Positions 43,801-55,080 of a stretch of 64,000 bases of DNA are shown here, piece by piece. Each line of letters begins with the position of its first letter. Positions within the stretch are counted from its first letter, which is position 1. Source of the stretch: Macropodus opercularis (Eukaryota > Chordata > Actinopteri > Anabantiformes > Osphronemidae); NCBI GenBank assembly GCA_030770545.1, contig JAUCMP010000026.1, forward strand, positions 5,560,501 to 5,624,500, written 5' to 3'. The translations under genes and the position numbers were made by a program. The notes under the pieces were generated by a model. That model was not told the DNA's origin. It saw nothing but the letters and a program-made list of their open reading frames with translations, and did not search any database.

Positions 43801-44978
43801 CAATGCTGCACCTACCAGCACCTCGAGCAGAAACTCCTTCTCATAGGAGGTGTCTTGCCCTTCAGGCAGTTCTGGAAGGAGACACAGGTATGAGGCCACC
43901 TGGTGGAGCATATTTGGACTAGAGAGGAAGATGAGAAACAAGTGGTTAGTCAGCTACAAAATTTGCAAATTACACATTTAGCTGACACTTACCCAAAGTT
44001 AATTATGAAAGTAAAGCATATGATAAACAACAGCTATAGAAAGGGATTGATTTGGTAATGAATGCAATGATAATGATTATTGTGTAACAGTGATAAAATT
44101 CTGACAAATATCATCACCAAATTTATTTTTATAAAGCGGTAAATTATACGTGAATGTTTTTCTCCCTCCGCGCTCTTTGTGCTTGTTAGCACTGCAGCAC
44201 AAAGTAGATCTTCTGTTTGCTTTGACGCAACATTCCTGCTCTGTCAGCATGCGTGTGTTAAGGGGCCGGGGTGCACTGATGTGACAGGATTATGAAAATC
44301 AAAGCCTATATCCCTCTCCAAAAACTGAGGCGTGGCTCTCTGCATACAGACCTGTTTAAATCAGGCTGACAAACTGTGACACAGGCAGAGTCTGGTACAC
44401 AATGAAGGACAGGGCATCACCACACTGTGACACGCCTTGACAGCCACACGTGGCACTGACCAACTGTATTTGTGTATATGCATGTATTCTGCTTCTTGAT
44501 GCCAAGCTTGGGCAGCGGGGTGGCAATTCTGCCTGTGTTGCAGTTCAGTGGCCCAGGGGGTGACCTGGCATAGGTCATGAGGACATTCCTGCCCTTAGCA
44601 ACAAAATAACAGTCCAACAACAACTCACTCTGAGTAATGTTGATGACTGGGCCAGGTCATGATTGATAGCTGAGCCACTGGCAGGATAAAGAAAGGATGG
44701 GTGCACAGTAGAAACGGGTCTATAGTAGTTTCACGTGGCAGCTTGACCGCTGTCTAGACAGTTCTTTGGTTTTTAGTAGTGAGAGATATAAAGGGTAGGT
44801 TTAAAGGCACTCATTAGATCAATTATTTCCATCAATATAATGACGACCACTTAATTTGTTGCTTAATACTCTGATCAGGTCGTTAATTCATATTTTAGCC
44901 TGAAATGACACTGTGTGCTTTCTGTGACAGCGAGAAGCATTGGTGTGTATAGAAGTGTAAGCATGCTATGCAATAATG

Positions 44979-45040
<62 letters not shown>

Positions 45041-46893
45041 AGGACTTAGTGGATAGATTCTGAATGGCGGGTGACTGGGAGCTTAGCCTGTGGGTAGCGC
45101 AGCTGGAATAAACTGGCATTAGTGTGAGCTGTTTGGATGAAAAGTGCCTCGTTAAATCTGATCGGCATATTTAGAGTTACCCAGGAGCTGTGTCGGTGAC
45201 AGTTGTGGAGCAGGGAACAATGCAGTTCTTGCTATATTCAAAACCCTAATTCTGGGAAAAGAAGCCGAGCTTCTAAAAATACATGAAGTGGTTCAGCTAA
45301 GTCTTTACCTGATTCAGCTCAGCTCGGCTCAGAACCTTCTGCCTGACTCAAAGAAACTTAGTGGTGGGGTTTAAGCATTTAATCCACGACAGAAGTTCAG
45401 AGTGACGGATATAGAAATATTGACTGCAAAGAATAAATGCGTGTTTTTCATGATACTTCAGAGGTGTGACGACAAGAATATTGTGTTGCATATAAACAAA
45501 CACTTAATCAGTCACCTAGAGTGAAGCAGGACACATTAGGTATATGGCTATAAGCTTCGGTCGATAATTTAAAAATGTCATTATGACATGAAAGGCCAAG
45601 AAAGGTTAGAAAGCCTGTAAGTAATTAAGAATTAACAATAAATTAAACACACACACACACACACGTGCGCGCAAACAGGCGGGCCAGTTCATCAAAGCGA
45701 GGGCGCTTTTTGGCTCCTTGGCAAGCTAATATGATCTGACAAACACAGCTGTTCAAAGAGTAAATTCTCAAGCCACTGCAAATCGATTAAATTAATGAGC
45801 CGTGCATTTCTCCCTGGCTGGTACCAGCTGCCCGTTCAAGGGCTCAGTAGCTGCCATTTAGCAAAGAAGTCAGGCAGCAACGGTGATGCTGATGCTTTGG
45901 TGCAAAGCAGGACCTACAGCTACCAGCGTACCTGCACCTTTGCTGGAGCTTGTCTGTTAACTACTCTGATCTGTCTACCTTTTGAGTTGTTACTAGGTTT
46001 GGTTTTCCAAATATGGTATTTACTCTAAAATGCAGGACCCTTAAAGTCTGGTAAATATTTGTACAAGAGACAGAACAGTATAAAACAGAAGGAAGGAAGT
46101 CTTACAAGCCAAAACAACAATTATGTTGCAGGAGATTTGTGTTAACAAGACAGTGTAATTATGCTCAGCCCAATCATGCACAACCCTCCAAACATCCCTC
46201 AATCTGTGCACCGATATCGTGCAAATGCACTTTGCTTCAAGGTTAGTTGCACGTGTTTCCATTTACCTGAGATGCCCAAAGTGTTTGGTCAAGAATTCTC
46301 GAGTGTCTACTGCTGCTACGTTGGACATAGCAAAGTCGTGCAGTTCTGGGAAATGAGCAAAGGCTGCCCTCTGTGAGATGGAAAACAGAGAGCTGAAATC
46401 TAATACGCTCAAATGCACAGCTTCACAACACAAACAAAACTGCAACCATAACACACTAGTCGAGTTTACAGCAAAAACTGCAGCAAAACAAACACGACAG
46501 AAAAGATATCCATAATACATTAGTGCATAAATATCTGTAGCCTACTGTGTATCGTTACCTGGAGGGAGGTGATTCTGTCATAGTGCAGTGTGGTCATCTC
46601 TTTCTGAGTCAGGGCGACTCCTGTCTGGTCATTGATTTCAAAACCTGTGTAGAACTTCAGCATGTCCAACAACTGCAGGGTCAAAACAATAACAGTAAAT
46701 GACTTTTCCACATGAAAGGAAATGCAGGGGTCATTCCGAACCATTTCAGGCATTTGTTTCTTTGTAGTACCTGGCAGAAGAGATGTCCTTCCTTCTCTCT
46801 CTGGGTGAGGCTGGACAGGTGGCAGCTGACCATCAAGTGAGAATTATCTAACACTGTATTAAACCAACGTCTGGTGGGAAGTAGGGCCTTGAG

Positions 46894-46925
<32 letters not shown>

Positions 46926-49900
46926 CAGCTTGTTTACAGCACTGGATTATATGCTCACACTTTTAGCTAAGAATGATCACAAGGTGGCCAAAAGAAAGGA
47001 AACACTAAGGAGTAGATACTCTTAATGATTAGGAGCCAACATTTATTTTCAGAAAACTACACACTAAATCTAGGAATTGTACTGTTCAACATCTCTTAGT
47101 GGTTAAAAATAATTTCTATTGACTCAACAACAAGCACATTTCCCAGCATGTGGACTACAACTGTCAATACATCTTATTGATACATAGCCTTTTCTTGTCT
47201 TAAGGCTGTGTTGAAACAATACCGGGGCAAACATACGAGAAGAAAACGGGGGATAACGGTCCCAACTGCTTCTGTGGCCATTATTTATTTGCTTGCTGTA
47301 GCACAGGAACATAACATGAAGGTGAAAACAGAAAACCTGTCAAAATGAGACAACAGAGCTGCTTTGGTAGGAATATGACAAAGCAACACTGAGCATGTTG
47401 ATGAACTGACAGTAAGAGTGAGAGAGTAGCTGAAGACAGAACAAAAAAAGATGCCTAATCTATCACACTATGAAGGTGAAGAGAAAAGCACTGCCCAGAA
47501 AAGCAGCTCTGTGAACTAGAATATGAAAGGGAATCCAAAAATTCAAAACACCTGCTGATGTTTCGAATTCTCACTCAAATCTGCTCTTCAGCAAGCTGCA
47601 GGTACAGACTTATCCTAAACCCGGAAATACACCTTTGTATCCAAAAGCGATCTTTAATCTCAACACAGTCCAGACAGCCAGCAAATACCAGCAACAAAAA
47701 AAAGATCTTTTTCACTGCATTAATGTTAAGGTCGAGAGGGGAAGTATGGATTTCAGGCAACTGAGGTTTTGTAAAAGGATAGCGCTGAAGGACGGAAGAT
47801 GTCTCTAGAGAAAGTAAACTGGCCGGCCAGTAGCCGTTGCCCGGAACAGAAAGGCCAGCCTGTCAGCAAACAGCCTGATGAGATGTATTGAACTCCCCTG
47901 CTAGTAAGTAACAGGAGATGTGCACAGGCAGCAGAAGCAACAATCCTATGTGACATTACATGATCACTCCATACCACCAACCTAAGCAAGGATGCTTCCC
48001 TGAGAGGTTAACAAGAAACCGGCATGTTGTTCATTTAACAAATGATGTTGCAGGACAGATCCTATATGGTCAAAACAACAGGAATAATTTCAAAAAGAAA
48101 TAAGTGTTGATCAACACTGCACAATAACTTCAAACGGGCCATCAGAATGAAAATAACCTCATACCCCATTCAAAGGGTTTCAAATAGTGCATAGCTCTGC
48201 GGACAGCAATGCCAGCGATGCATTTTGTGAAGCTTAGACTGGACATTTATCCACTGTCTGTCGACCCGAGTAGGCTATAAAAGAAGGACAAATGGCTGCG
48301 CACACCGAAACCTACACTTCCTCTGTTCGTAAGGATAATGCACAACGCCACACTCCAGGTACTTGCGCTGTGTAAATGAAGACATTCAAACAGCAAAATA
48401 TGACAGCATTTATGAACTCAGGGTTTGGATTGCAGGCATTCAGCTTACCTCCAAATCAATCATGAGCTCAATGAATCTCTCACAGTAATGTACCTTATCC
48501 ATGGACACAGACTCTAGGAAAAAAAAAGATAAATACAGAAAATAAAGATTTTACTTCATGTTGTGATCTGATGTACAAGTAGATAAGATAAACACATAAA
48601 ACTGAGGTGTAGTTATCATTATGTGTTTGAGGACACAACACCGAGGTGCCGTGCTGTGTGAGAGCCTTCTTATGATATACTGCAAGGCCAGCACAGCAGC
48701 ATGCTGGGACCTCAGTCCTCATTAAGCATGTTTGTGTGTGTGCATTTGAGTCAAGGCAAACGATAGAGTGATGTGGATCCTGCTGGGATTTAGATTGTAA
48801 TCTGCTCTGTCAGATTTGAATTCTACCTAAACACACAAATACCCATGTTCTGTTTTTAGCATTCAGGTGGGGGGCCTCCGTGTCTGTCTGCATTACAACA
48901 CAGTAGTCTGTGCCAGTGGCTGTATGGCAGCTGGACCACGTGCATCTTCAGTGGCTGCACGACTCAGAAGGAAAGAAGACAGCAGTGCAACTGAAGTAGT
49001 GATGACAAGGGTTAATATCGCGTTTCCTACTGACTATATGGCTTTGGATGGGGAGAAATGTGGACTCTGACACTCTGCAAGCTCTAGAAAAGCCACAGTA
49101 CATTAATCATGCTGTGGAAAGTGAGGTAAGCAAAGGCAGTCGCGCTTTAGTACCATAGTATCAAAGTAACGAGCAACCGGTGATCATTAGGTTTATTTGC
49201 TATATGGAGGCAAAGGTCAACACATTTTTATTCAAATAAAACCAATATTCAATTGTCATTTTTTCACACTTAAAAAATACTATGTGGAAAACAACCCATG
49301 GGAAATAAATGAAAAAACAATATTTTGTGTGAGTTCTTGTTTACCTGAGGGTGAAATTGACATAAGGACTCCAAGAAACTTTTTAATAAGAGCCGAAAGG
49401 AAAGTTCTCTCCTTTTTTGCCCTGGGGAGGACACAAAGGAAAATCAGGAAGATAAAGACATTTACTAGTCTGTATAGACATGAACATGCAAGCAAAGAAA
49501 ATAACATTACTGCTCCATTGCATCAGCATCCATCTTATCAAATTTCTTCTTGATTAAATTCCAAAACTTCTGTAGCTTTGGAACTTTCTTCAGCTCCAGC
49601 TGGAGTCTGGACTGCAAATGTCACAGAAACAAACAAAGAGTTATTTTTTTCAAGCTACACACATTTGTCTGCATTATTAAATTATGAAACAATGTGGACA
49701 TTTGGTGTGTGACAATAACCACCAAAAAAAACTTTATTCAACACAGCTTACTGGAAGAAGACACATCCACATTGGCAAGGAGATGAGCTGCTGCACCTGT
49801 TCTCTGATCAAATCTACCTCCTGGGAGAGAGGCAAGCACAGAGAGAGAGAGGGGATGGGTGGGCATGACAGATTTTATTACACTTTAGATCATAAAGTCT

Positions 49901-51327
49901 GCAACTAAAATATTTAGAGGCCTTTATGGGATACAATCAAAGTGCAGCAGGCTATCACAAGAGATTTGAAAATGAGACATGTGCAGAGCTTCCCTGTGGT
50001 TTAATGTAGACAGAGGATACAGAGCACAAGAGGTAACCCAAGATGCACTGCCTAGTCTGCTGCTGCCACCTACTGGACACCATGATTAAGTGCCTTAAGG
50101 TGAACATTTATTTATCACAACTAAATAGATTTATCATTCATTCGAACACTAATAAACAGCCATATGTAGAGTAATAACTACTTCTTGCAGGACTAATGAA
50201 ATTCCTAGAGGGAGTAAGATTTTGCATGTCAGTGTATGGATACACACCAGACTGTTAAAGCAATGGTCTAAGAAGACCAGCAGAACAGTTTGTTCCTTCA
50301 AAGTAAAGCCAGCCTGTTCGCCTGCCAACACAGCTTCCATGACACATTTGAAGAAAAATGGAAAGTGGCTGGGCTCCTTCTTGAACACCTGATATATACC
50401 ATATAAAAGAAAAAAATATATATATTGTAACAAGCAGTTAGTTGAAATGACAGTTCAAAAGGTGGTGAGCATATTGATTAGCTAGTGAAGTAGTGACCTG
50501 AGAAATCTAAACTCAGATAAAGAAATATTTTTTACCTCCCAAGCTGGCACGTTTTCTCTGAACTTCTCATTGACAATGCAACAAATGGACATAATGTAGG
50601 CGTTGCTGGACACCTCAGGAGTGTAGTTCACCCACAGGTAGTTCTCAAGGTACTGGCTGAAAAATTATCAAAATAATAAGTGGACATTTATCCACCCAGT
50701 GGGGTTAGTTTTCTTTGGAAAAATTTAAATTGAGGAGGAAAGATAAGCAAGTGAAATATTCCACCTGAACTCAAGCAGCATAATTTTTCTGATGGCAAAT
50801 CTGAAAACAAAATGAAAGAGGAATTGAACAAGTAAAACAACAAAGGTATTAAAATGTGCTTTGTTTTCAAAATAAAGATTATAAATTCACTTACTTAGAC
50901 TTGAGAATCTCTTTGTCATAAATATCTTCCATCACCTAAACAACAAGCCATTTTTTTTTAAATTAGTGACCAAGGAAAACACAGCAACATAATAACACAC
51001 ATGTGTAAAGTGGCACATATAACTCACCTTAGGGTCAAAGGGTAATTTATCCTTGGCATGAGGAGCCCAGTATTTATTAGCCAACTGAAAGACGAAATTA
51101 AGAACCACCAGTAAGTAAAAATAAAAGTTCAAATGATACCTACACTACAGGGTCTGCGTTTTAAAGCGAAACGGGAAACTAGAGAATCCTAAACGTGTTT
51201 CTCTTGTCATTGTGAAAACACAGTAGTTTTAAGTACAATGTGTTGCGTTTACCTGTGTAACAAATTCAGCGTTGATCTGAGACACAGAAGGCGCTGCTGC
51301 CTTTTTAGCGGGGGTTTCTTTCTCCAT
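18594..51327 (-). CDS. aqr: Aquarius (RNA helicase of the spliceosome, whole gene)
   Basis: Orthologue of human AQR/IBP160, an SF1 (Upf1-like) RNA helicase. It binds introns upstream of the branch site in the activated spliceosome within the XAB2/SYF1 intron-binding complex, and links splicing to intron-encoded box C/D snoRNP assembly. I reconstructed 35 coding exons, coordinates given in the four segment entries. They sum to 4,410 nt, 1,469 aa plus stop (human 1,485). All junctions are phase-consistent without frameshift or internal stop. Alignment with remembered human AQR is collinear throughout; divergence concentrates at the N-terminal 12 residues, a Lys/Asp-rich linker (about 757-780) and the C-terminal tail. 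Start ATG at 51,327 follows a splice acceptor at 51,358, so a non-coding exon precedes it. A housekeeping gene. Confidence 0.97.
19546..20110. mobile_element. Degenerate fish dispersed repeat (LINE-tail-like) in an aqr intron
   Basis: Begins with ctatccatccattttctgc, the signature that opens many copies of a common teleost LINE-type repeat. It continues with recognisable decayed phrases: gggcagcagtcaaagcaa, cccaggaggcatccga, and near 20,025-20,090 gctaagcccagctacc and caggcctggctccag. Frames are broken and no intact reverse transcriptase is present. The family name is not certain; recognition is from memory. Confidence 0.6.
19863..19905. repeat. Perfect 17-bp hairpin
   Basis: Arms 19,863-19,879 and 19,889-19,905 (cttacttctgatgtcaa and its exact reverse complement) flank a 9-nt loop. 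It sits between the two recognisable parts of the dispersed-repeat remnant. Confidence 0.85.
21028..28657 (-). other. aqr: aqr introns 30-32 (long intron block)
   Basis: Three introns, 26,628-28,657, 23,359-26,456 and 21,028-23,272, flank the exons at 26,457-26,627 and 23,273-23,358. I see no nested gene. The longest open frame, minus 25,664-26,149 (161 codons), is hydrophobic and serine-rich without a recognisable domain or a conserved start. No convincing box C/D or H/ACA snoRNA was found by eye, though such small RNAs are easy to miss. Confidence 0.5.
28930..37571 (-). CDS. aqr: aqr coding exons 22-29: RecA1 helicase core with Walker motifs
   Basis: Residues 798-1143. Exons: 37502-37571, 36378-36488, 35861-35970, 33164-33299, 32140-32349, 29939-30076, 29756-29827, 28930-29117. 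The Q-motif-like segment FTPTQIEAIRAG is followed by Walker A GPPGTGKT (824-831; Lys830 binds ATP phosphates). Motif Ia is IVTHSNQALNQ. Motif II reads LMEEAAQ (about 1061-1067), an Aquarius-type variant of DEAA. Motif III is GDHHQLPP (1096-1103). The exon at 29,939-30,076 ends in a poor donor (AAG|GTGGCA) that nevertheless matches the expected boundary and phase. The acceptor of the exon at 28,930-29,117 is preceded by a T run of about 16. Confidence 0.96.
29118..35860 (-). other. aqr: aqr introns 24-28 with microsatellites
   Basis: Includes introns of 2,561 (33,300-35,860), 814, 2,063 (30,077-32,139), 111 and 638 nt. Simple repeats seen: (AC)22 at 34,817-34,861, (AAT)n at 33,052-33,075, (AAAAG)n near 33,580-33,600 and (TA)n at 32,568-32,582. 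No nested coding sequence is recognised. Confidence 0.6.
34817..34861. repeat. (AC)22 microsatellite
   Basis: Uninterrupted dinucleotide repeat in the aqr intron between exons 24 and 25; the pre-mRNA reads (UG)n. Confidence 0.95.
38146..43918 (-). CDS. aqr: aqr coding exons 14-21: stalk and beta-barrel region
   Basis: Residues about 373-798. Exons: 43816-43918, 42331-42451, 42026-42167, 41425-41603, 40739-40906, 39428-39597, 38409-38650, 38146-38295. Conserved blocks are PLYPTEKIIWDENIVP, LPKLNLQFLTLHDYLLRNF, GGVVFGGWARMAQ, GLVYVRGCEVQGMLDDKGR and PDWLHDIILGYGDP. This part corresponds to the stalk, barrel and linker that pack against the helicase core in Aquarius. The exon at 38,146-38,295 carries a Lys-rich/acidic segment (KGKKRKADDEVEDKDQD) that is variable between species and could act as a nuclear localisation signal, followed by the conserved NRGPYPYNQPKR. 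Confidence 0.94.
44980..45039. repeat. (TG)30 microsatellite
   Basis: Uninterrupted dinucleotide repeat in the aqr intron between exons 13 and 14; on the transcribed strand it reads (CA)n. Confidence 0.95.
46267..51327 (-). CDS. aqr: aqr coding exons 1-13: N-terminal helical (ARM-type) region
   Basis: Residues 1-373, the all-helical armadillo-like scaffold that contacts the other intron-binding-complex proteins in the known human structure. Exons: 51253-51327, 51028-51084, 50895-50935, 50765-50800, 50536-50656, 50248-50388, 49752-49820, 49511-49611, 49345-49421, 48449-48513, 46771-46887, 46559-46672, 46267-46370. Protein starts MEKETPAKKAAAP and joins the conserved SVSQINAEFVTQ. Conserved blocks include FPFFFK, DHCFNSL, ALLPTRRWFN and FEINDQTG. 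Exon 11 (46,771-46,887) has an unusual acceptor: a (TG)n tract then TCTCAAG. The exon lengths match the codon counts exactly. Confidence 0.95.
46888..48448 (-). other. aqr: aqr intron 10
   Basis: 1,561-nt intron ending in the TG-repeat acceptor. Apart from that repeat I see nothing notable. Minus-strand open frames at 47,575-47,760 and 47,753-47,989 are unsupported. Confidence 0.55.
46894..46920. repeat. (CA)13 microsatellite at the acceptor of aqr exon 11
   Basis: On the aqr strand this reads (TG)13 followed by TCTCAAG and the exon boundary at 46,887. It takes the place normally occupied by a polypyrimidine tract. Confidence 0.9.
48514..49344 (-). other. aqr: aqr intron 9
   Basis: 831-nt intron between the exons at 48,449-48,513 and 49,345-49,421. 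No repeat or nested gene is recognised; it contains only short chance open frames. Confidence 0.55.
50063..50076 (-). promoter_or_regulatory. CTCF-type motif in an aqr intron
   Basis: The minus strand reads CCAGTAGGTGGCAG, an exact fit to the CTCF core consensus CCASYAGRKGGCRS. It lies in the 427-nt intron 49,821-50,247, about 1.3 kb inside the gene from the start codon. Occupancy is inference. Confidence 0.5.
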
Positions 51328-51356
51328 AATGCCCGACTCAAGCGCTTACAACGGCG

Positions 51357-51850
51357 GCTGGAAGGAAACGAGGAAACACAACAAAACGCACCTGAGGTTT
51401 GGACTAAGGCCAAGTATGTTGCTTTTAAATACAGGGGGAAACAGATGTTACCAATAACATTCTCATATTACCTTTACGTTTGTGCCTAATACTTCTATAA
51501 CATAACATTCAAATAGCTAACTTGAAGTGCTAAGCTAAGTAGTAGCACTACGACACTTCTGACACAAATCAATTATTCTACAATAACCGTATTGCGATCA
51601 CAACATAATTTGCTAAATCCACGACCAAGAAAAAACTAACCTTTATTTCTACTTCCACATAAAAGGTGCTTTGGCGTAGTTTGTACACAAGCAAAACGCG
51701 CTGCATGCGACTGGCTTCCTGAGGTGGTACGTCCCTAAAATCCTTCCCAGGTGCAACAACTTGCTTTCTTCTTCCTGTTTGCGTTATTAGCCGACAGCGA
51801 ACTGGTGCAACACCGCCACCAACTGGTCACTACCTGAACTCCGTTCCGGC
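51357..51850 (-). promoter_or_regulatory. aqr: aqr 5' leader, non-coding exon 1 and promoter
   Basis: The ATG-containing exon begins at 51,357, after acceptor TTTCCTTCCAG. A donor AAAG|GTTAGT ends a probable non-coding exon at 51,641, leaving a 283-nt intron. The start site is probably within about 51,700-51,850. Two ETS-type cores (TTCCGG near 51,843 and CCGGAA near 51,878) and a near-match to the CTCF motif (51,813-51,826, one mismatch) lie there. There is no TATA box in place, as expected for a housekeeping gene. Exon 1 limits are inferred from splice consensus only. Confidence 0.5.
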
Positions 51851-51899
51851 CTGTAGTGGTCTTTTCTGTTGAACAACCGGAACGGTTCACATCAAATAT

Positions 51900-54800
51900 G
51901 AATAAAAATAAGACAATTAAATATGACACATGTCCCTTGTAAAATTGATCATGAGAAGTCTTATATCACACCAATATATTTTACAGCCGGAAAATATGAC
52001 GCACATGCTCTCAGTTTTAAAACATAATTTATTTAAGGACATTTCAGTAAATCTGAAGTCCACGTTATTCCTTGTTACATATTTAATCACATGCGCTATA
52101 TACAAATTCACACACACGTTTTATGGAGTGAGTACGTTGATGGATTTCCAGAAGTGTGACAACTGCTGGGTTGCTGAGTAGATGAGTGAGACTTAGAGTC
52201 GTTACAAAGGGTCTGGCTTTTCCTTTCATTGGAGGAAGTGAACATTTACTTTCAGTTTTTAAATAGGATTTTCAGTGGACCATCTGTGTAACGTTACGTT
52301 AACATCAGGCTGAACTAGCTAGTTTGGAATCATACTATTAACACTATTGTTAGTCCATCTTCACAGCTTTCTCGCTAACAACAAAATATCGGCATTCGCG
52401 GAAACAACTACGTACGTTCTTTAAAATGTACGTAGAGAAACAAAAGATGATTTTGGTTCCTCTCCGTGACCGAGAGTGTTATATTATACTTTTACTGAGT
52501 GTTATTACACAGCAAGGTGTAATAAGATTAAAAGACTAAATCACTTCAATCTCTCCCTAACTGCTAAAAATGCATCACAGAAAGGTAGGTTTGAGGGAAA
52601 AGTTATAAGATGAAATGAATAAATTCACTTCTACGATGCTTGCACCAACTATTTTGTTCTATTTATATTGGTTTACTCACCTCCCTGAGGCATCAGATTT
52701 ACTTTTCTATTCCATAACAAATGTTATGTCATGCACATGTAGGTGTCCCATGGAATATTCAACCTATTGCACCTATTCAACCATGTTGCATCCAGTAACT
52801 AGAACCTAAAACGATTTCCCCCAATTTTCTAATTAATTAAAGGCTTTGTCTCCCTTTATTATAATTTATAACTATGTGTTTGACCAGTAAAATTATATAA
52901 ATAAAATGTCCACTAAGATTAAAAAAGCTAGTGGCGATAGACTGATGCTCCTACGTTGCATTGTTTATGTTGACCACAAGAGAGCAGCAGACACCATTGG
53001 ATAGGCTGTGATGGTTCGCCAGCTCAGCAGACAGAGCAAGTTTCATTAAGTCTGTGCTGTGACCATAAATACAGGCTTTCAAAATACAGCATACTGCGCA
53101 ATGCATTATGAAAAAGAAGGATTTAAACATGACAACACTCAAAACCGCAGTCACCGAGACAAGGAGACCACAATGTCAGCAGGCGTCTCTGAACCGGGCT
53201 CCCCTACTGTAGCTCACTGCTATGGGGAAAGAGAGTCACTCACATCAGCCTGGTTAGCCTGGAGGAGGAAACACACAGTTAAAGTCCATGTGCAAGGCCA
53301 CAGTGACAAGAGCCGCGGGCTGGTACGCTGCACACAAAGGACAACGTTAGCCACAACAGCTAGTTTGTTTGCAGAGTGGTTGCAGGTCAGCTTAGTAGAA
53401 AATGTACATTTGACCAAACACATGAGAAAAGTAAATGTCACCCTGTCTTTATTCATTCTGTGGAAACCGAGTGGTAAGCAGACAAAGAAACGTGTTTGCC
53501 ACAGGCCATCACATTGGCTATGATGAGGGTGTGACGTATACATGTGGCTTTGCTTTTTGTCTACGCAAACAAACCCACTGAAAGACATAACCACTGTAAT
53601 TTGGAGTTTGATCGACAAGTGGTTATCGCGCACTGGATTTCAGCGGCCAAGCGTCTCTGTACTCACTGAAATGCTCAGTCTCATATTTTCATCTTTTGAT
53701 ATATGTGCATTTCTTTCAATTTCAGTATTGTTTCACTATAAATAAACACACAATCAATCAAAATTCTATAAGGCAGCATCTTGTTTGGATGTTTGGGTAT
53801 TTCTTGGATTTACATCTGAAGTTTATTTAAACAAAACTTACTTCTCCTTTTCCTTGTTTGTCAAGAATGACTAATTAGACTTATCCGTCATATTTGACTG
53901 TTATGACAAACATTTCACATAAATATCTCCGTCATGTAATAAAAGTACTCCTAGTACATATTAGTTACATTGACAAGTTCTGAGTTTCCTACAGTTGGGC
54001 CAAAGCAGGTGAACATTTTCACACAGTTTACTTATTGTGCACTGGTTTGCTCACACTCATAAATAATTGCTTGTTTGTGATTTTCAACCCTCAATAAAAA
54101 AAATCTTCAGGCTCTATTGGCTGCTTCTATTGTTCAATTTTTGATAACAACAATCAAAACAACATTGCGGTGGGTAAAGATCGATAGCGCTCTCCGCTCT
54201 CTCGCCGTCACAGGAGCGGTGATGATGGGAATAGCCGGAGTGAAGATGCATTCCAACTCAGATCATCAATATGGTTCATGATCTTTGAGAAAAGAAATGT
54301 TCCAGAAGCAATGGTTAATGGTGTTATTTTCTTTCCACGTCGTCACGCTGACACCCCCCCCCCAACACACATACCCTGTGGTGGCGACCCACTCTTATTA
54401 ACCAGGCTGCCTTAGAATCAATAGAAAACATAAAGAGGCTTAATCTTTTCAGGTGCTTGGAGCTGATTGCCTATTACACAATAATAACACACCTTGAATC
54501 GCACAGCGCTTGAGAGGGAGAAACACAGTCCCATCGCCTGCACACATTACATACAGCCACAAACCAGACAGTAAATCTATAGCTTTACAACTGAACAGAT
54601 GGTGTCAGCGGTGGCGTTAGGTCTTTATGAGGGGTGTTAGCTGGTGTGCTAAAAGAAATTCCACCACAAACCGTGGCGGCATCGGGGGATACAGTTTATC
54701 ACCTCGTGGAAGGATTCTCTTGTGGTGTCTTTTTCTATTTTCTGTATGCAGCTTTAAGTTCGACAAGTTCTACCAGACAGAGTAACAGCTGCTCCAGTCT

Positions 54801-55080
54801 ACAACTCTAGTGGGGAACAAAATGAATCATTGTCAAACGTTCTGGGATATAAAGTGAAATAAACACGTGTTCAAAACCACTTTGTGATATACAAGTTCGC
54901 ATTTTGACAATTAGCAGTGATAAACAGTCCACAGCTATGCAGTTTTTCTTCTTCTATATTTACTCTGATCCTGTTGTAAGTCATTAGACGTGGGGCTGTC
55001 AGTTGCTCCTCCAGCAAAGCCCTGCTGAATTCCAGGGCTGGGGTTGATTGGAGTCGTGGTTGTTGACTCTGGCTGTGTGT
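51900..55080. other. Intergenic DNA between aqr and dph6
   Basis: Contains the aqr upstream flank and the dph6 3' UTR and flank. The first minus-strand AATAAA past the dph6 stop is at 53,822-53,827, which would imply a 1.26-kb 3' UTR. Two overlapping open frames, plus 53,059-53,523 (154 codons) and minus 53,220-53,633 (137 codons), are long for non-coding DNA but have no recognised domain. No C2H2 zinc-finger coding sequence is visible, although ZNF770 occupies this position in mammals. Confidence 0.5.

Larger units (their letters stand above)
36489..46266 (-). other. aqr: aqr introns 13-22
   Basis: The larger introns are 43,919-46,266 (2,348 nt), 42,452-43,815 (1,364), 39,598-40,738 (1,141), 36,489-37,501 (1,013), 38,651-39,427 (777), 37,572-38,145 (574) and 40,907-41,424 (518). 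They contain a (TG)30 microsatellite at 44,980-45,039, (AC)9 at 45,647-45,664 and an A16-type run near 38,945-38,960. I see no nested gene. Confidence 0.55.

Noticed and set aside
18594..51327. snoRNA genes nested in aqr introns
   Set aside because: Aquarius is linked to intron-encoded snoRNPs, so box C (RTGATGA) and D (CTGA) pairs were sought on the minus strand; the ATGATGA near 25,560 has no CTGA at suitable distance.
52970..52995. Second CTCF-like site (ccacaagagagcagc)
   Set aside because: Two mismatches at core positions of the consensus.
51900..55080. ZNF770 orthologue expected by human synteny
   Set aside because: No C2H2 zinc-finger (CxxC...HxxxH) repeats in any frame in this gap.
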